This document shows positions 53,545-62,651 of a DNA stretch of 64,000 nucleotides, one piece after another. The notes below the pieces were generated by a model. It was not told the origin of the DNA, ran no database searches, and saw nothing but the letters and a program-made list of their open reading frames with translations. Within the stretch, counting starts at the first letter, position 1. Every line of letters starts with the position of its first letter. The stretch is from assembly GCF_002744715.1 (NCBI RefSeq), contig NZ_KZ319374.1, positions 156,322 through 220,321 of the forward strand, in the 5' to 3' direction. Source of the stretch: Marinobacter profundi. GTDB lineage: Bacteria > Pseudomonadota > Gammaproteobacteria > Pseudomonadales > Oleiphilaceae. A program made the translations under genes and the position numbers.

Positions 53545-54708
53545 ATGAGCCACGATATATCCTCCCTTCGCAAATTTGTTTCGCCGGAAATTGTCTTTGG
53601 TGCGGGCTCGCGCAAGGCCGTTGCCAACTTTGCCAGCAATTACGGTGCCCGCCACGTTTTCCTGGTATCTGATCCGGGTGTCGAGAGGGCGGGCTGGGTA
53701 GCCGAGATCCGCGACCTGATTGCAGCCGCCGGACTGCGTTGCACGGTGTTCACCGGCGTATCGCCCAACCCGCGGGTTGACGAGGTGATGGCGGGTGCGG
53801 AGCTCTACCGTTCCAGCGAATGCGACGTCATCGTGGCCATCGGTGGCGGCAGCCCGATGGACTGTGCCAAGGGCATCGGCATTGTGGCCACCGACGGCCG
53901 CAACATCCTCGAGTTCGAGGGCGTCGACACCATCATCAATCCGCCACCGCCGCTGATTCTGATTCCCACCACCGCCGGCACCTCGGCCGACGTGTCCCAG
54001 TTCGCGATCATTTCCGACCCCGATCGCCGCTTCAAGTTTTCGATTATCAGCAAGGCGGTGGTGCCGGATGTGTCGCTGATCGATCCGGAAGTCACCGAAA
54101 CCATGGATGGCTATCTTACGGCTTGCACCGGGGTGGATGCCCTGGTGCATGCCATCGAAGCCTATGTCTCCACCGGCAGCGGGCCGCTGACGGACAGCCA
54201 TGCCCTTGAAGCCATCCGGCTGATCAATGCCAACCTGGAACCCCTGGTGCGCAATGTGGGCGATGCCCGTTTGCGGGAGCAGATCATGCTGGCCTCGATG
54301 CAGGCGGGCCTGGCGTTCTCCAACGCGATTCTGGGTGCCGTGCACGCCATGTCCCATAGCCTGGGGGGCTTCCTCGACCTGCCTCATGGCCTCTGCAATG
54401 CACTGCTGCTGGAGCATGTGGTGGCGTTCAACTTTCCGTCCGCGGAAGACCGCTTCCGCCGGGTTGCCGACGCCATGGGCATCGATACCCGGGGTATGAG
54501 CGCCCCCCTTATCAAGCAGCGCCTGATGGCGCGGATTATCGAGCTCAAGCGCGCTGTGGGCCTGGAGGCGAAACTGGCAGAGCTGGGGGTGACCAACTCC
54601 GATATTCCCTACCTGTCCGGCTTTGCCCTGCAGGATCCCTGTATCCTGACCAATCCGCGCAAATCCTCCCTGCGGGATGTCCAGGTTGTTTATGAAGAAG
54701 CACTCTGA
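53545..54708 (+). CDS. ercA: Iron-containing alcohol dehydrogenase ErcA-like
   Basis: A 387-residue member of the group III (Fe-dependent) alcohol dehydrogenases. NAD-binding GGGSPMDCAKGIG, and metal-binding residues in TGVDALVHAIEAYVS and AMSHSLGGFLDLPHGLCNALLL (Asp and three His). It matches ErcA (PA1991) by position between pqqH and ercS. In P. aeruginosa ercA is required for normal induction of ethanol oxidation, suggesting a signalling or metabolite-sensing role rather than bulk catalysis. It overlaps ercS. Confidence 0.88.
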   Translation: MSHDISSLRKFVSPEIVFGAGSRKAVANFASNYGARHVFLVSDPGVERAGWVAEIRDLIAAAGLRCTVFTGVSPNPRVDEVMAGAELYRSSECDVIVAIGGGSPMDCAKGIGIVATDGRNILEFEGVDTIINPPPPLILIPTTAGTSADVSQFAIISDPDRRFKFSIISKAVVPDVSLIDPEVTETMDGYLTACTGVDALVHAIEAYVSTGSGPLTDSHALEAIRLINANLEPLVRNVGDARLREQIMLASMQAGLAFSNAILGAVHAMSHSLGGFLDLPHGLCNALLLEHVVAFNFPSAEDRFRRVADAMGIDTRGMSAPLIKQRLMARIIELKRAVGLEAKLAELGVTNSDIPYLSGFALQDPCILTNPRKSSLRDVQVVYEEAL

Positions 54709-56461
54709 GGCGCCGGATACTGCCGGTTACGGGGTTGGCGATCTGCTGGGTCTGGGCAGCCAGTCGGTGCGCAAGAATTACTATCCCGCGCTGCAGGAGC
54801 GCATTGAGGAGCTGGAGCAGGAGCGGAATCGCTACAAGTGGCTGTTCGAGAACGCCCTGCACGGGATCTTCCAGGCCAACCTGCGGGGTGGCTTTGTGGC
54901 AGTCAATCCCGCCATGGCGAGGATCTGCGGCTATGACAGCGGCGAGCACCTCAAACAACGGGTGATCCGGCTGCGGGAGCAGTTTTTCTGCAGCGTGGCT
55001 GAATTTGACTCGATCCGCCAGCAACTGCTTGATGAGGGTAAGGTGCTGGCCCGGGAAACCCGCTTGCGCCGTGCCGACAACACCCCGGTTCATGTTGCGC
55101 TGACCCTGCTGCGACGGCCGGACCTCGGCCCGGAGGTGGTGGAAGCCTTCGTTGCCGATATAACCGAGCGCTACCTGGCCCGCCAGAAGCTGGAGCAGCT
55201 GAATGTCGACCTGGAGCGGCGGGTTGATGAACGTACCGAGGCCCTGCAGAACGCCAACGTCAGCTTGCGGCACCAGATTGAAGTGCGCGAAAAGGTGGAG
55301 CGTGAACTGGTGGTGGCCATCGATGCGGCCCGGGAAGCCAACCTCAGCAAGGACAAGTACCTGGCTGCCGCGAGCCATGACCTGCTGCAGCCGCTCAATG
55401 CTGCCCGGCTGATGGTATCGGCGCTGCAGGAAGGCAGCCTGCCGGTGGCCGAGGCGCGCATGGTGCAGCAGGTTCACCGCGCACTGGAGGGCGCGGAGGA
55501 GCTGCTGGCCGACCTGCTCGATATCTCCAAGCTGGACCAGCAGGCCATCCAGCCGGACCTGGTGTATACCGAGGTCGCGGATCTGGTGACCAGCCTGGGC
55601 GAGGAGTTCGGCGCAGTGGCGGCCAATGCCGGCCTCCGCTTCCGGGTGCGGCCCCGTGCCGCGGTGGTGCGCACCGACCCGCGGATGCTGGCGCGGATTA
55701 TCCGCAACCTGCTCAGCAACGCATTCCGTTATACCCGCGAGGGCAGTGTCATGCTGGCGTCGAGGGTGCGCGGCGGCCGCCTGTGTATCGAGATCTGGGA
55801 CACCGGGGTAGGCATCGAGCAGGACAAGCTGCAGGACATCTTTACCGAATTCCACCAGTTGCTGCCCCATGGCGATGGCGGGCGCCAGGGGGTTGGGCTC
55901 GGGCTGGCGATTGTCGAGCGCATGGCGCGGATGCTGGATTGCGAAATCGGGGTATCGTCGGTGGTGGGGCGGGGTTCCCGTTTTACCGTTGCCATGCCCC
56001 TGGCGGAGGCAGCGGGGGCGTCCCGGCCGCCGGGACGGTTGTCGGCTCCTCCCCAGGCCGTGGCCGTTGACGGCTTCGCGGGTGCCAGGGTGCTGGTGAT
56101 CGACAACGAACCGGCGGTACTGGCGAGTATGAAGGCCCTGCTGGAACGCTGGCATTGCGACGTCATCACCGCGGCCAATGACAGCGCCGCCCTGGCGGCG
56201 TGTCAGCCGCGGGGGCGGGCACCGGACGCGATCCTCGCGGACTTCCACCTGGATGGCGGCAGGACTGGCTGCGAGGCCATCTACCGCCTGCGGCGTGAGT
56301 TGGGCCGCGATATCCCGGCGGCGGTCATTACCGCTGACCGCAGTGATGAAACCCGCCGGTTGATGCGGGCCCAATACCTGCCCATTCTCAACAAGCCCGT
56401 CAAGCCGAACCGGCTGCGGGCCCTGCTGGTCAGCCTGCTGCCGCTGGCAGCGCGTCAATAG
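54692..56461 (+). CDS. ercS: ErcS-type PAS hybrid histidine kinase
   Basis: About 589 residues, no membrane helix. Coiled coil (about 30-50), PAS domain (about 48-165), coiled coil, HisKA with H229 in AAASHDLLQPLNAARL, HATPase (NLLSNAFRYTREG, GVGLGLAIVERMA) and a receiver domain with D517 in ILADFHLDGG. It resembles the NahK-like kinase at 30539, sharing the AxxSHDLLQPLNAAR box, so the island has two paralogous hybrid kinases. It corresponds to ErcS of P. aeruginosa. An ATG at 54677 would add five residues. Confidence 0.85.
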   Translation: MKKHSEAPDTAGYGVGDLLGLGSQSVRKNYYPALQERIEELEQERNRYKWLFENALHGIFQANLRGGFVAVNPAMARICGYDSGEHLKQRVIRLREQFFCSVAEFDSIRQQLLDEGKVLARETRLRRADNTPVHVALTLLRRPDLGPEVVEAFVADITERYLARQKLEQLNVDLERRVDERTEALQNANVSLRHQIEVREKVERELVVAIDAAREANLSKDKYLAAASHDLLQPLNAARLMVSALQEGSLPVAEARMVQQVHRALEGAEELLADLLDISKLDQQAIQPDLVYTEVADLVTSLGEEFGAVAANAGLRFRVRPRAAVVRTDPRMLARIIRNLLSNAFRYTREGSVMLASRVRGGRLCIEIWDTGVGIEQDKLQDIFTEFHQLLPHGDGGRQGVGLGLAIVERMARMLDCEIGVSSVVGRGSRFTVAMPLAEAAGASRPPGRLSAPPQAVAVDGFAGARVLVIDNEPAVLASMKALLERWHCDVITAANDSAALAACQPRGRAPDAILADFHLDGGRTGCEAIYRLRRELGRDIPAAVITADRSDETRRLMRAQYLPILNKPVKPNRLRALLVSLLPLAARQ

Positions 56462-56523
56462 CATCGCGTCACGAAGCGGCTACACTTACCTCTGACACTG
56501 ACGGTTTTGTGAGGAGGGGCAGC

Positions 56524-56808
56524 ATGTCCGTTTCAGAATCCGGATTAACCAACCACGAAGTAACTATCTGCCTGGCCGGAGGCGCCGTGCTGGGGCCGTT
56601 CAACGCGACCTGGAGCAAGAACGAGGGTGGCGATGTACGGGAGCTGGTGCGGGAGTACGATGGCTTTCTGCAGGGCGAAAAACAGCAGCGGTTCAAGTTC
56701 CACCTTCACGATACCTACACCAACACTGTCCACACCCTGATCCTTGATTTTCGCCAGGTCACCGGTATTTGCGACCATGTCCGGTTGAGGTCCCAGGGCG
56801 GTGGCTAG
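56524..56808 (+). CDS. Small protein of unknown function
   Basis: A 94-residue soluble protein with a strong GGAGGGG ribosome site. Predicted beta-rich core (HEVTICLAGGAVLGPFNATW, QQRFKFHLHDTYTNTVHTLILDFRQVTGI). No signal peptide, membrane helix or catalytic motif. I do not recognise the family. It follows ercS by 62 bases on the same strand and may be the last gene of the ercA-ercS transcript; a GC-rich hairpin follows. Confidence 0.7.
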   Translation: MSVSESGLTNHEVTICLAGGAVLGPFNATWSKNEGGDVRELVREYDGFLQGEKQQRFKFHLHDTYTNTVHTLILDFRQVTGICDHVRLRSQGGG

Positions 56809-56815
56809 CGAGGGC

Positions 56816-56841
56816 GGGCGGCACCGCCAGAGCTGCCGCCC
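56816..56841 (+). terminator. GC-rich hairpin after the small unknown gene
   Basis: GGGCGGC / GCCGCCC with a 12-base loop, eight bases after the stop codon. No T-tract, so termination is uncertain. Confidence 0.4.
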
Positions 56842-56887
56842 GATCGCCTGACAGGACGCCGGGATACGACCAGCAAAGGAGGTAGCG

Positions 56888-58267
56888 ATGAGCGAACACA
56901 GGACGGAACGGGACAGTCTGGGCGAGGTGCTGGTTCCGGCAGCGGCACTGTGGGGTGCGCAAACCCAGCGTGCGATCGATAATTTTCCGGTCAGTGGCCA
57001 GCCCATGCCAGCGGAGTTTATTCACGCTGTAGTGCAGATCAAGGCTGCAGCTGCAGAAGCCAACTGCAGCCTCGGTCAGCTGGATGCCGGCCGGCGTGAT
57101 GCCATCGTGGAGGCCTGCGAACGCATCCTCGATGGCGAGTTTGCCGATCAATTTCCGGTCGACCGTTACCAGACCGGGTCGGGCACCAGCACCAACATGA
57201 ACGTCAACGAAGTGATCGCGGCGCTGGCACGGCAACCGGGGGAGGCCATTCATCCCAACGATCATGTCAATATGGGCCAGAGCTCCAATGATGTGATCCC
57301 CACCGCCATCCATGTCAGTGCCGTCTGCCAGATCCATGGCCAGCTGCTGCCGGCGCTGTCGCACCTGCGAGGTGTGATCTACGAGCGCGAGGCAATGTTC
57401 CGCGACCAGGTCAAAACCGGACGGACCCACCTGATGGATGCAATGCCGGTCACCCTGGGCCAGGAGTTGCGGACCTGGCGGGAACAGCTGCATGCTGCCG
57501 AGCGGCGGGTTGAACTGGTGGCGGAAGAGCTGCTGGCGGTGCCCCAGGGCGGAACTGCCGTAGGCAGCGGTATCAATGCGCTGCCGGAGTTTGCCGAGCA
57601 GTTTGTAAAGTACCTGCGCAACCGGACCGGCTATCACTTCGGCACCATGGAGCACAAGTTTGTGGCGCAGAGCGCGGTGGACGTGCCGGTAGCGCTGTCG
57701 GCCCAGCTCCGGGGCGTTGCCATTGTACTTACCAAGATTGCCAATGATTTGCGCTGGATGAACAGCGGTCCGATTCATGGCCTGGCCGAAATCAGCCTGC
57801 CTGCGTTGCAGCCGGGCAGCAGCATCATGCCCGGCAAGGTGAATCCGGTGATTCCGGAAGCGGTGGCCATGGTATCGGCCCAGGTGATGGGGCTGGACAA
57901 CGCCGTGGCCATCGCCGGACAGTCCGGTAACTTCCAGCTCAATGTCATGCTTCCGCTGGTCGGCGCCAACCTGCTGGACATGATTCGCCTGCTCAGCCAT
58001 GGCGCCACCGTGCTGGCCAACAAGGCCATTCGGGATTTTTCCGTCAATGAGGATAACCTCAATGCCGGCGTTGGCCGGAACCCGGTACTGGTGACAGCGC
58101 TGAATCCGGAGATCGGCTATAGTCTGGCCGCGGAGATTGCCAAGGAGGCCTACCGCACGGGACGCCCGGTGATCGACGTGGCGGAAGAGCGCAGTGGCCT
58201 GAGCCGGGTCCGCCTCAAGGAACTGCTGGACCCGCTGAAACTGACCCGGGGAGGGATCGCCGGATAA
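56888..58267 (+). CDS. fumC: Class II fumarate hydratase
   Basis: A 459-residue iron-independent fumarase converting fumarate to malate in the citric acid cycle. The superfamily signature GSSIMPGKVNP is intact, with TGSGTSTNMNVNEV and GQSSNDVIPT supplying further active-site residues. An AAAGGAGGT site five bases before the ATG predicts strong translation. It is followed 28 bases later by the CarS-like gene. The oxygen-stable class fits aerobic metabolism. Confidence 0.96.
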   Translation: MSEHRTERDSLGEVLVPAAALWGAQTQRAIDNFPVSGQPMPAEFIHAVVQIKAAAAEANCSLGQLDAGRRDAIVEACERILDGEFADQFPVDRYQTGSGTSTNMNVNEVIAALARQPGEAIHPNDHVNMGQSSNDVIPTAIHVSAVCQIHGQLLPALSHLRGVIYEREAMFRDQVKTGRTHLMDAMPVTLGQELRTWREQLHAAERRVELVAEELLAVPQGGTAVGSGINALPEFAEQFVKYLRNRTGYHFGTMEHKFVAQSAVDVPVALSAQLRGVAIVLTKIANDLRWMNSGPIHGLAEISLPALQPGSSIMPGKVNPVIPEAVAMVSAQVMGLDNAVAIAGQSGNFQLNVMLPLVGANLLDMIRLLSHGATVLANKAIRDFSVNEDNLNAGVGRNPVLVTALNPEIGYSLAAEIAKEAYRTGRPVIDVAEERSGLSRVRLKELLDPLKLTRGGIAG

Positions 58268-58295
58268 CTTACCTGACTCCGGAGCCGATACGCCC

Positions 58296-58775
58296 ATGCT
58301 GGCAGTTGTGCTGTTTGTGATGCTGGTACTGGCCAATGGCGCGCCGGTGATTGCCCACCTGGTGCTGGGGGAGCGCTGGTCAGCGCCGGTAGATGGCGGC
58401 CGCCGCTGGCGGGATGGTCGCCCGCTGCTGGGCTACAGCAAGACCTGGCGCGGGCTGGTGAGCGGTGCGCTGGCGTGCGGAGCGTTTTCAGTGTGGGCAG
58501 GACCGGGGCTGTGGTTCGGGCTGGCGTTCGGCTTGCTGGCGCTGGCCGGGGACCTGCTCAGCAGCTTTATCAAACGCCGGCTGGGGCTGGTGTCCAGTGC
58601 GCGGGCATTGGGTCTGGACCAATTGCCGGAGGCGGCGCTTCCGATGGTCTGGGCCGGTTACGTCCTGGCCCCGGGCTGGGGGCAGGTGTTGGCAGTCGTG
58701 GCGGTGTTTGTGGTTGCCAACATTGTATTTTCGCCCCTGCTGTATCGTCTCGGCATTCGCCGCCATCCTCACTGA
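58296..58775 (+). CDS. CDP-archaeol synthase (CarS)-like membrane protein
   Basis: A 159-residue protein with four or five membrane helices. The cytoplasmic motif GYSKTWRGL and the GDLLSSFIKRRLGL segment resemble CarS/CdsA-type cytidylyltransferases (DUF46), in which acidic and basic residues near GD and KRR bind CTP and metal. Bacteria carrying this small version do not make archaeol, so the lipid substrate is unknown. Its end overlaps the convergent phosphoesterase gene by seven bases. Confidence 0.78.
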   Translation: MLAVVLFVMLVLANGAPVIAHLVLGERWSAPVDGGRRWRDGRPLLGYSKTWRGLVSGALACGAFSVWAGPGLWFGLAFGLLALAGDLLSSFIKRRLGLVSSARALGLDQLPEAALPMVWAGYVLAPGWGQVLAVVAVFVVANIVFSPLLYRLGIRRHPH

Positions 58776-59743
58776 GGGCCGCGGCCGAGGGTATGCACCG
58801 TCACTTCCGGCGGGCAGTTCAGCCGCACATTGACCACCGAGGTACCGGCACCCGGCGAGGTGTAGCCCTGCATGCCGTTGCGCTGCCAGTAGCCCCGGCC
58901 GAGTTGTCGTGGACAGTCAGCGTCCAGGGTGACCGGGAAGCCGCCAGGCAGGCAAATCTGTCCGCCATGGGTATGGCCACAGAGAAAAACGTCGTAGCCG
59001 GCGTGGGCCGCTTCCCGCCAGATCTCCGGCGTATGGCTGAGCAGGATGCTGGTGGCACCCGGCGGAATCTCGTCGCCGGCCCGCTGCAGGTTATGGACCT
59101 TGTAGAAGTGGGCATCGTCCACCCCGGCCACGTAAAGCCGGTCGTCGCCCCGCTGCAGTTCGGTGTGTTCATTGAGCAGCAGGCGGTACCCCATGTCCTC
59201 CAGGGCCGGTACCATGCGGATGCTGTCGTGGTTGCCCAGTACCGCCAGGGCCTCGCCGCGGATCGCCTGGCGCAGGCTGGCCATGCCGGCGAGCGCGCCG
59301 TCAACCGGTCCCCAGGTCAGCCGCCGGTAGTCCCCGGTGAGCACACAGAGGTCGTAGTCCAGGGGCTCGATGGTGGCAATGACGGCCGCCAGGTTGGCGG
59401 GGTCCATATCCACGTGCAGGTCGGTCAGGTGGAGAATCCGGAAGCCCTCGAAAGCCTCCGGCAGATGGGGCAGCTGAAACCGGTGATGGATTACCCGTAG
59501 TTTGCGACTGTTGGCCTGTCCCCGTTGGTGCAGGCCGCACAGCTTCAGGCACAAGCGGATGAAGCGGGCGGCGCTTGACCAGTTTTCCAGGTGAAAGGAG
59601 TGATGGTCGCGGCCGAAGATCAGCGCTTCGGCTTCTCGTTCGATACCCAAACGCTGGCGGGCGTGAACCGGTCCGAGACGGAGGTTCAGGCGATATTCCA
59701 GCAGTTCGTCCTGATTCTCTGGAGTGTGTGCGCGGGCAGTCAT
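58769..59743 (-). CDS. Metallophosphoesterase
   Basis: A 324-residue calcineurin-type phosphoesterase. Dinuclear metal motifs are D108-L-H110 (LTDLHVD), GD at 137-138, GNHD at 170-173, a later SHTP and GHTHGGQICLPGG. The N-terminal 80 residues are unusual and poorly conserved, with no clear membrane helix, although homologues such as YkuE/LpxG-like enzymes are membrane-associated. The substrate is unknown; phospholipid or nucleotide-lipid intermediates are possible given the convergent CarS-like gene. Confidence 0.85.
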   Translation of the reverse strand: MTARAHTPENQDELLEYRLNLRLGPVHARQRLGIEREAEALIFGRDHHSFHLENWSSAARFIRLCLKLCGLHQRGQANSRKLRVIHHRFQLPHLPEAFEGFRILHLTDLHVDMDPANLAAVIATIEPLDYDLCVLTGDYRRLTWGPVDGALAGMASLRQAIRGEALAVLGNHDSIRMVPALEDMGYRLLLNEHTELQRGDDRLYVAGVDDAHFYKVHNLQRAGDEIPPGATSILLSHTPEIWREAAHAGYDVFLCGHTHGGQICLPGGFPVTLDADCPRQLGRGYWQRNGMQGYTSPGAGTSVVNVRLNCPPEVTVHTLGRGPQ

Positions 59744-59845
59744 GGTGAGTCCTGCGTCGTAACCCTGTCACTTAAGTATGGTTGGCTGGAGGCTTCCCGC
59801 AACCGGAAAAACGCGAATGTTCATCTTTGGTAAGGTTTTTGATCC

Positions 59846-61039
59846 ATGGCCCCAGGTGTTATGAATGATTCGGAAGCAACTCCGTCGATTACCCCGATGC
59901 GGATTTTCTGGCTGTTTCTCCGCCTCGGGCTGACCTCGTTCGGCGGTCCGGCCGCCCATATCGGCTTTTTCCATGACGAGTTCGTCAAGCGGCGGCGCTG
60001 GTTGTCGGCTGCCGACTATGCCGAGGTCGTCGCGCTGTGCCAGCTGTTGCCAGGCCCGGCTTCCAGCCAGGTGGGGTTGAGCATCGGCTTTCTCAAAGCA
60101 CGCTATGTCGGGGCAGCGGCGGCCTGGCTTGGTTTTACCCTGCCGTCCGCCCTGGCGCTGACCGCGCTGTCGCTTGGTTTGTCAGCGTGGCCGGACGCCG
60201 CCAGCGGGGGCTGGGTGGCGGGGCTCAAGCTGTTCGTGGTGGCGGTGGTGGCCCACGCTGTCTGGCAGATGGGGGTGACCCTATGCCCGGACCGCACCCG
60301 GCTTACCCTGGCGGTGCTGGTGGCGGCCAGCCTGCTGGTCGTTGGCTCGGCCTGGATGCAACTGCTGGTACTGGTGCTGGCCGGAGGATTCGGCGCCTGG
60401 CGAGGCTTGCCGGCCGGCGCTGCAGCCGACAGCCTGCATCTGCCGCTCCGGGGCCGGTGGCCATCCGGGTTTGCGGTGGTCTTCGCGCTGTTGCTGGGGT
60501 TGTCGTTTATCCCGCTGCCCGCGGGCTCTGACGGCTGGCTGGCAGCCGAACTCTACCGCGCCGGCGCCCTGGTATTCGGAGGCGGGCACGTGGTTCTGCC
60601 CTGGCTGCAGGAGGGCTTTGTGGCGTCCGGGGTCATGCCCGCCGATACTTTTCTTGCCGGTTATGGGGCGGCCCAGGCGGTGCCGGGGCCGTTGTTTACC
60701 TTTGCCGCCTTCCTCGGTGGCAGCGAGGGGGGGATAGGTGGCGCAGTGGTGGCGTTGCTGGCGGTGTTCCTGCCGGGAGCCCTGCTGGTATTTGCCGGCC
60801 TGCCGCTGTGGTCCTGGATTCGCCGCCACCCGCGGGCCCGCGCGGCCCTGGCGGGGGTCAATGCCGGCGTGGTCGGCCTGCTGCTGGCAGCACTGTATGA
60901 TCCGGTCTGGACGTCGGCCGTACACACTCCTGCGGGGCTGGCGCTGGTGCTGCTGTGCTGGTCCGGCCTGGCATTGTGGCGGGTACCGGTATGGTTGCTG
61001 GCACCGCTGAGTGCAGTGGCCGGAGCGTTGTTGTGGTGA
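59846..61039 (+). CDS. chrA: Chromate transporter ChrA (two-domain)
   Basis: A 397-residue inner-membrane protein with about ten helices formed by two homologous halves. The family motif appears in each half: FLRLGLTSFGGPAAHIGFFHDEFV (start) and GALVFGGGHVVLPWLQEGFV (middle), with PGP motifs LLPGPASSQVG and AVPGPLFTFAAF. ChrA effluxes chromate by proton or sulfate exchange. An alternative ATG lies five codons downstream. No regulator (chrB) is adjacent. Confidence 0.92.
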   Translation: MAPGVMNDSEATPSITPMRIFWLFLRLGLTSFGGPAAHIGFFHDEFVKRRRWLSAADYAEVVALCQLLPGPASSQVGLSIGFLKARYVGAAAAWLGFTLPSALALTALSLGLSAWPDAASGGWVAGLKLFVVAVVAHAVWQMGVTLCPDRTRLTLAVLVAASLLVVGSAWMQLLVLVLAGGFGAWRGLPAGAAADSLHLPLRGRWPSGFAVVFALLLGLSFIPLPAGSDGWLAAELYRAGALVFGGGHVVLPWLQEGFVASGVMPADTFLAGYGAAQAVPGPLFTFAAFLGGSEGGIGGAVVALLAVFLPGALLVFAGLPLWSWIRRHPRARAALAGVNAGVVGLLLAALYDPVWTSAVHTPAGLALVLLCWSGLALWRVPVWLLAPLSAVAGALLW

Positions 61040-61102
61040 GACTGGCAATTCCGCCGCCCGGGCCCCAGACTGATGGATGAATCCTGATAAGGTGAGGTTT
61101 GT

Positions 61103-61747
61103 ATGTCGACGTCCTGCACTATTCCCGGACTGAATGTTCCTCGCAGCCGTTTCCCCGACCCCGATGAAGATCTCCGGGAAACCGGGGCGGCGCAGCGCGT
61201 CGTGCTGGCGGGCGGTTGTTTCTGGTGCGTGGAGGCGGTGTTCCTGGCGATGGACGGGGTGCTTGGGGTGAGCTCCGGATATGCCGGGGGCAGCCCGGAA
61301 ACGGCCAGTTACGAGGCGGTCTGCAGTGGTCGCACCGGTCATGCCGAAGTGGTGGAGGTTACCTACGACCCGTCCACGGTCAGCCTGGGCGGCTTACTCA
61401 AGGTTTTCTTCTCGGTGGCCCATGATCCGACCCAGCTCAACCGCCAGGGCAATGATATCGGTACCCAGTACCGCTCTGCCGTGTTCTACGCCAGCGAGGA
61501 TCAGCAGCGGGTGGCGCAGGCCTACATCCACCAATTGGATGAGGCCGGTGTCTATGATGCTCCGATTGTCACCACCTTGGAGCCACTGGCGGCGTTCTAT
61601 CCTGCCGAGGCCTACCACCAGAATTTCGTGGCCCGCAATCCCCACCAACCCTATGTGATGGCCGTGGCTGCCCCGAAAGTGGCCAAGTTCCATGAGGTCT
61701 GGGGTGATCACACCAAGCCGGACCCGTCCGGTGACCGTACAGCCTGA
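61103..61747 (+). CDS. msrA: Peptide-methionine (S)-S-oxide reductase MsrA
   Basis: A 214-residue enzyme that repairs the S-form of methionine sulfoxide in proteins. The catalytic Cys39 is in [11 protein letters not shown], and the GYAGG and NDIGTQYRS segments are canonical. The larger size compared with short forms comes from an N-terminal extension of about 30 residues, as in E. coli MsrA. GGTGAGG lies upstream. It is followed 10 bases later by msrB, giving an msrAB pair that repairs both stereoisomers. Confidence 0.95.
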   Translation: MSTSCTIPGLNVPRSRFPDPDEDLRETGAAQRVVLAGGCFWCVEAVFLAMDGVLGVSSGYAGGSPETASYEAVCSGRTGHAEVVEVTYDPSTVSLGGLLKVFFSVAHDPTQLNRQGNDIGTQYRSAVFYASEDQQRVAQAYIHQLDEAGVYDAPIVTTLEPLAAFYPAEAYHQNFVARNPHQPYVMAVAAPKVAKFHEVWGDHTKPDPSGDRTA

Positions 61748-61757
61748 GGAGTATGTA

Positions 61758-62183
61758 ATGACAGATTCTGCATCCGGTTATGACCTGACTCCGCTGACTC
61801 CGGAAAAAGTCAGTGAACTCGCCGCCGGCCTGACTGCCGAAGAGCGGTCGGTGTTACTGGATCACGGCACCGAGCGGCCGTTCTGCGGCACCCTGCTGGA
61901 TAACAAGAAATCCGGTACCTATCACTGCCGGTTGTGTGACCTGCCGCTGTTCAGTTCGGCTGCCAAGTTTGATTCCGGTACCGGCTGGCCAAGTTTTTTC
62001 CAGCCGTTTGATCCGGCGCATATCCGTTACCTGGAAGACAGCAGCCTGGGCATGGTGCGGACCGAAATCCGCTGTCCGCGCTGTGACAGCCACCTGGGCC
62101 ATGTGTTTCCGGATGGACCCGCCCCCACCGGCCAACGTTATTGCCTGAACTCCATTGCCATGGTGTTTCGCGAGCAGGGGTGA
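61758..62183 (+). CDS. msrB: Peptide-methionine (R)-S-oxide reductase MsrB
   Basis: A 141-residue zinc-containing reductase for the R-form of methionine sulfoxide. Zinc ligands C57 and C60 (CRLC) and C106 and C109 (CPRC); catalytic Cys129 in [14 protein letters not shown] substrate loop. The ATG at 61758 follows GAGGAG at seven bases. Co-transcribed with msrA. Confidence 0.95.
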   Translation: MTDSASGYDLTPLTPEKVSELAAGLTAEERSVLLDHGTERPFCGTLLDNKKSGTYHCRLCDLPLFSSAAKFDSGTGWPSFFQPFDPAHIRYLEDSSLGMVRTEIRCPRCDSHLGHVFPDGPAPTGQRYCLNSIAMVFREQG

Positions 62184-62209
62184 TGTGGGTTGATGGGGAG
62201 TGATGGAGG

Positions 62210-62240
62210 ACTTGCCGGTCGGCCCGGGCCGCCGGCAAGT
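62210..62240. terminator. Hairpin between convergent msrB and cytochrome c genes
   Basis: ACTTGCCGG / CCGGCAAGT, nine perfect pairs, with additional GC pairing in the loop. No T-tract on either strand; likely a shared terminator or transcript-end stabiliser. Confidence 0.5.
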
Positions 62241-62256
62241 ACACAGGGCTGACCGG

Positions 62257-62577
62257 TTATTTGCCGCCGGTGACAGTGGAGACGTAGTGGGCGACGGCCG
62301 CAATCTGCTCCTCGGACAGGCTTTCCTCAAAGGCCGGCATGATGCCGACGCCGCCGGTGACCGCGTTGCGGACCCGCTCCTCAGTGGGTTTGAGTTCGTC
62401 CAGATTGGGGCCTACCGCGCCGGCCGAGCCGGCATCCGCCAGGGTGTGGCAGATGGTACAGGATGGTTGCGCTTCGGCGGTGAAAACCGCCTTGCCTTTG
62501 GCTAGCAGGTCGCCGGCGAAGGCGGGTGAAGAGGTCAACAGAACACTGGCAAACGCCAGGACAGCAAGTTGCTTCAT
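62257..62577 (-). CDS. sorB: Cytochrome c subunit of sulfite dehydrogenase (SorB-like)
   Basis: A 106-residue periplasmic mono-haem cytochrome c: signal peptide about 1-21 (cleavage at AFA-GDL), haem motif C40-T-I-C43-H44, and Met in GIMPAFEE as sixth ligand. Directly downstream of a SorA-like molybdoenzyme on the same strand, the arrangement of the sorAB sulfite dehydrogenase of Starkeya novella, in which SorB takes electrons from SorA. A generic cytochrome c5 is the alternative. Confidence 0.82.
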   Translation of the reverse strand: MKQLAVLAFASVLLTSSPAFAGDLLAKGKAVFTAEAQPSCTICHTLADAGSAGAVGPNLDELKPTEERVRNAVTGGVGIMPAFEESLSEEQIAAVAHYVSTVTGGK

Positions 62578-62651
62578 GAAATTTCCTCGGGATAGACAGA
62601 ACGCGGAAGCCAGCCGGCAGGGCCCGCTGGCTTCCGTACAGCATGGCCGGG

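Noticed and set aside
54545..56464. 639-residue open frame on the minus strand opposite ercS
   Set aside because: It lies entirely opposite a well-recognised hybrid kinase and reads as low-complexity Gln/His/Arg-rich sequence, a common artefact in GC-rich DNA.
56759..58336. 525-residue open frame on the minus strand opposite fumC
   Set aside because: Antisense to an intact class II fumarase; no recognisable protein features.
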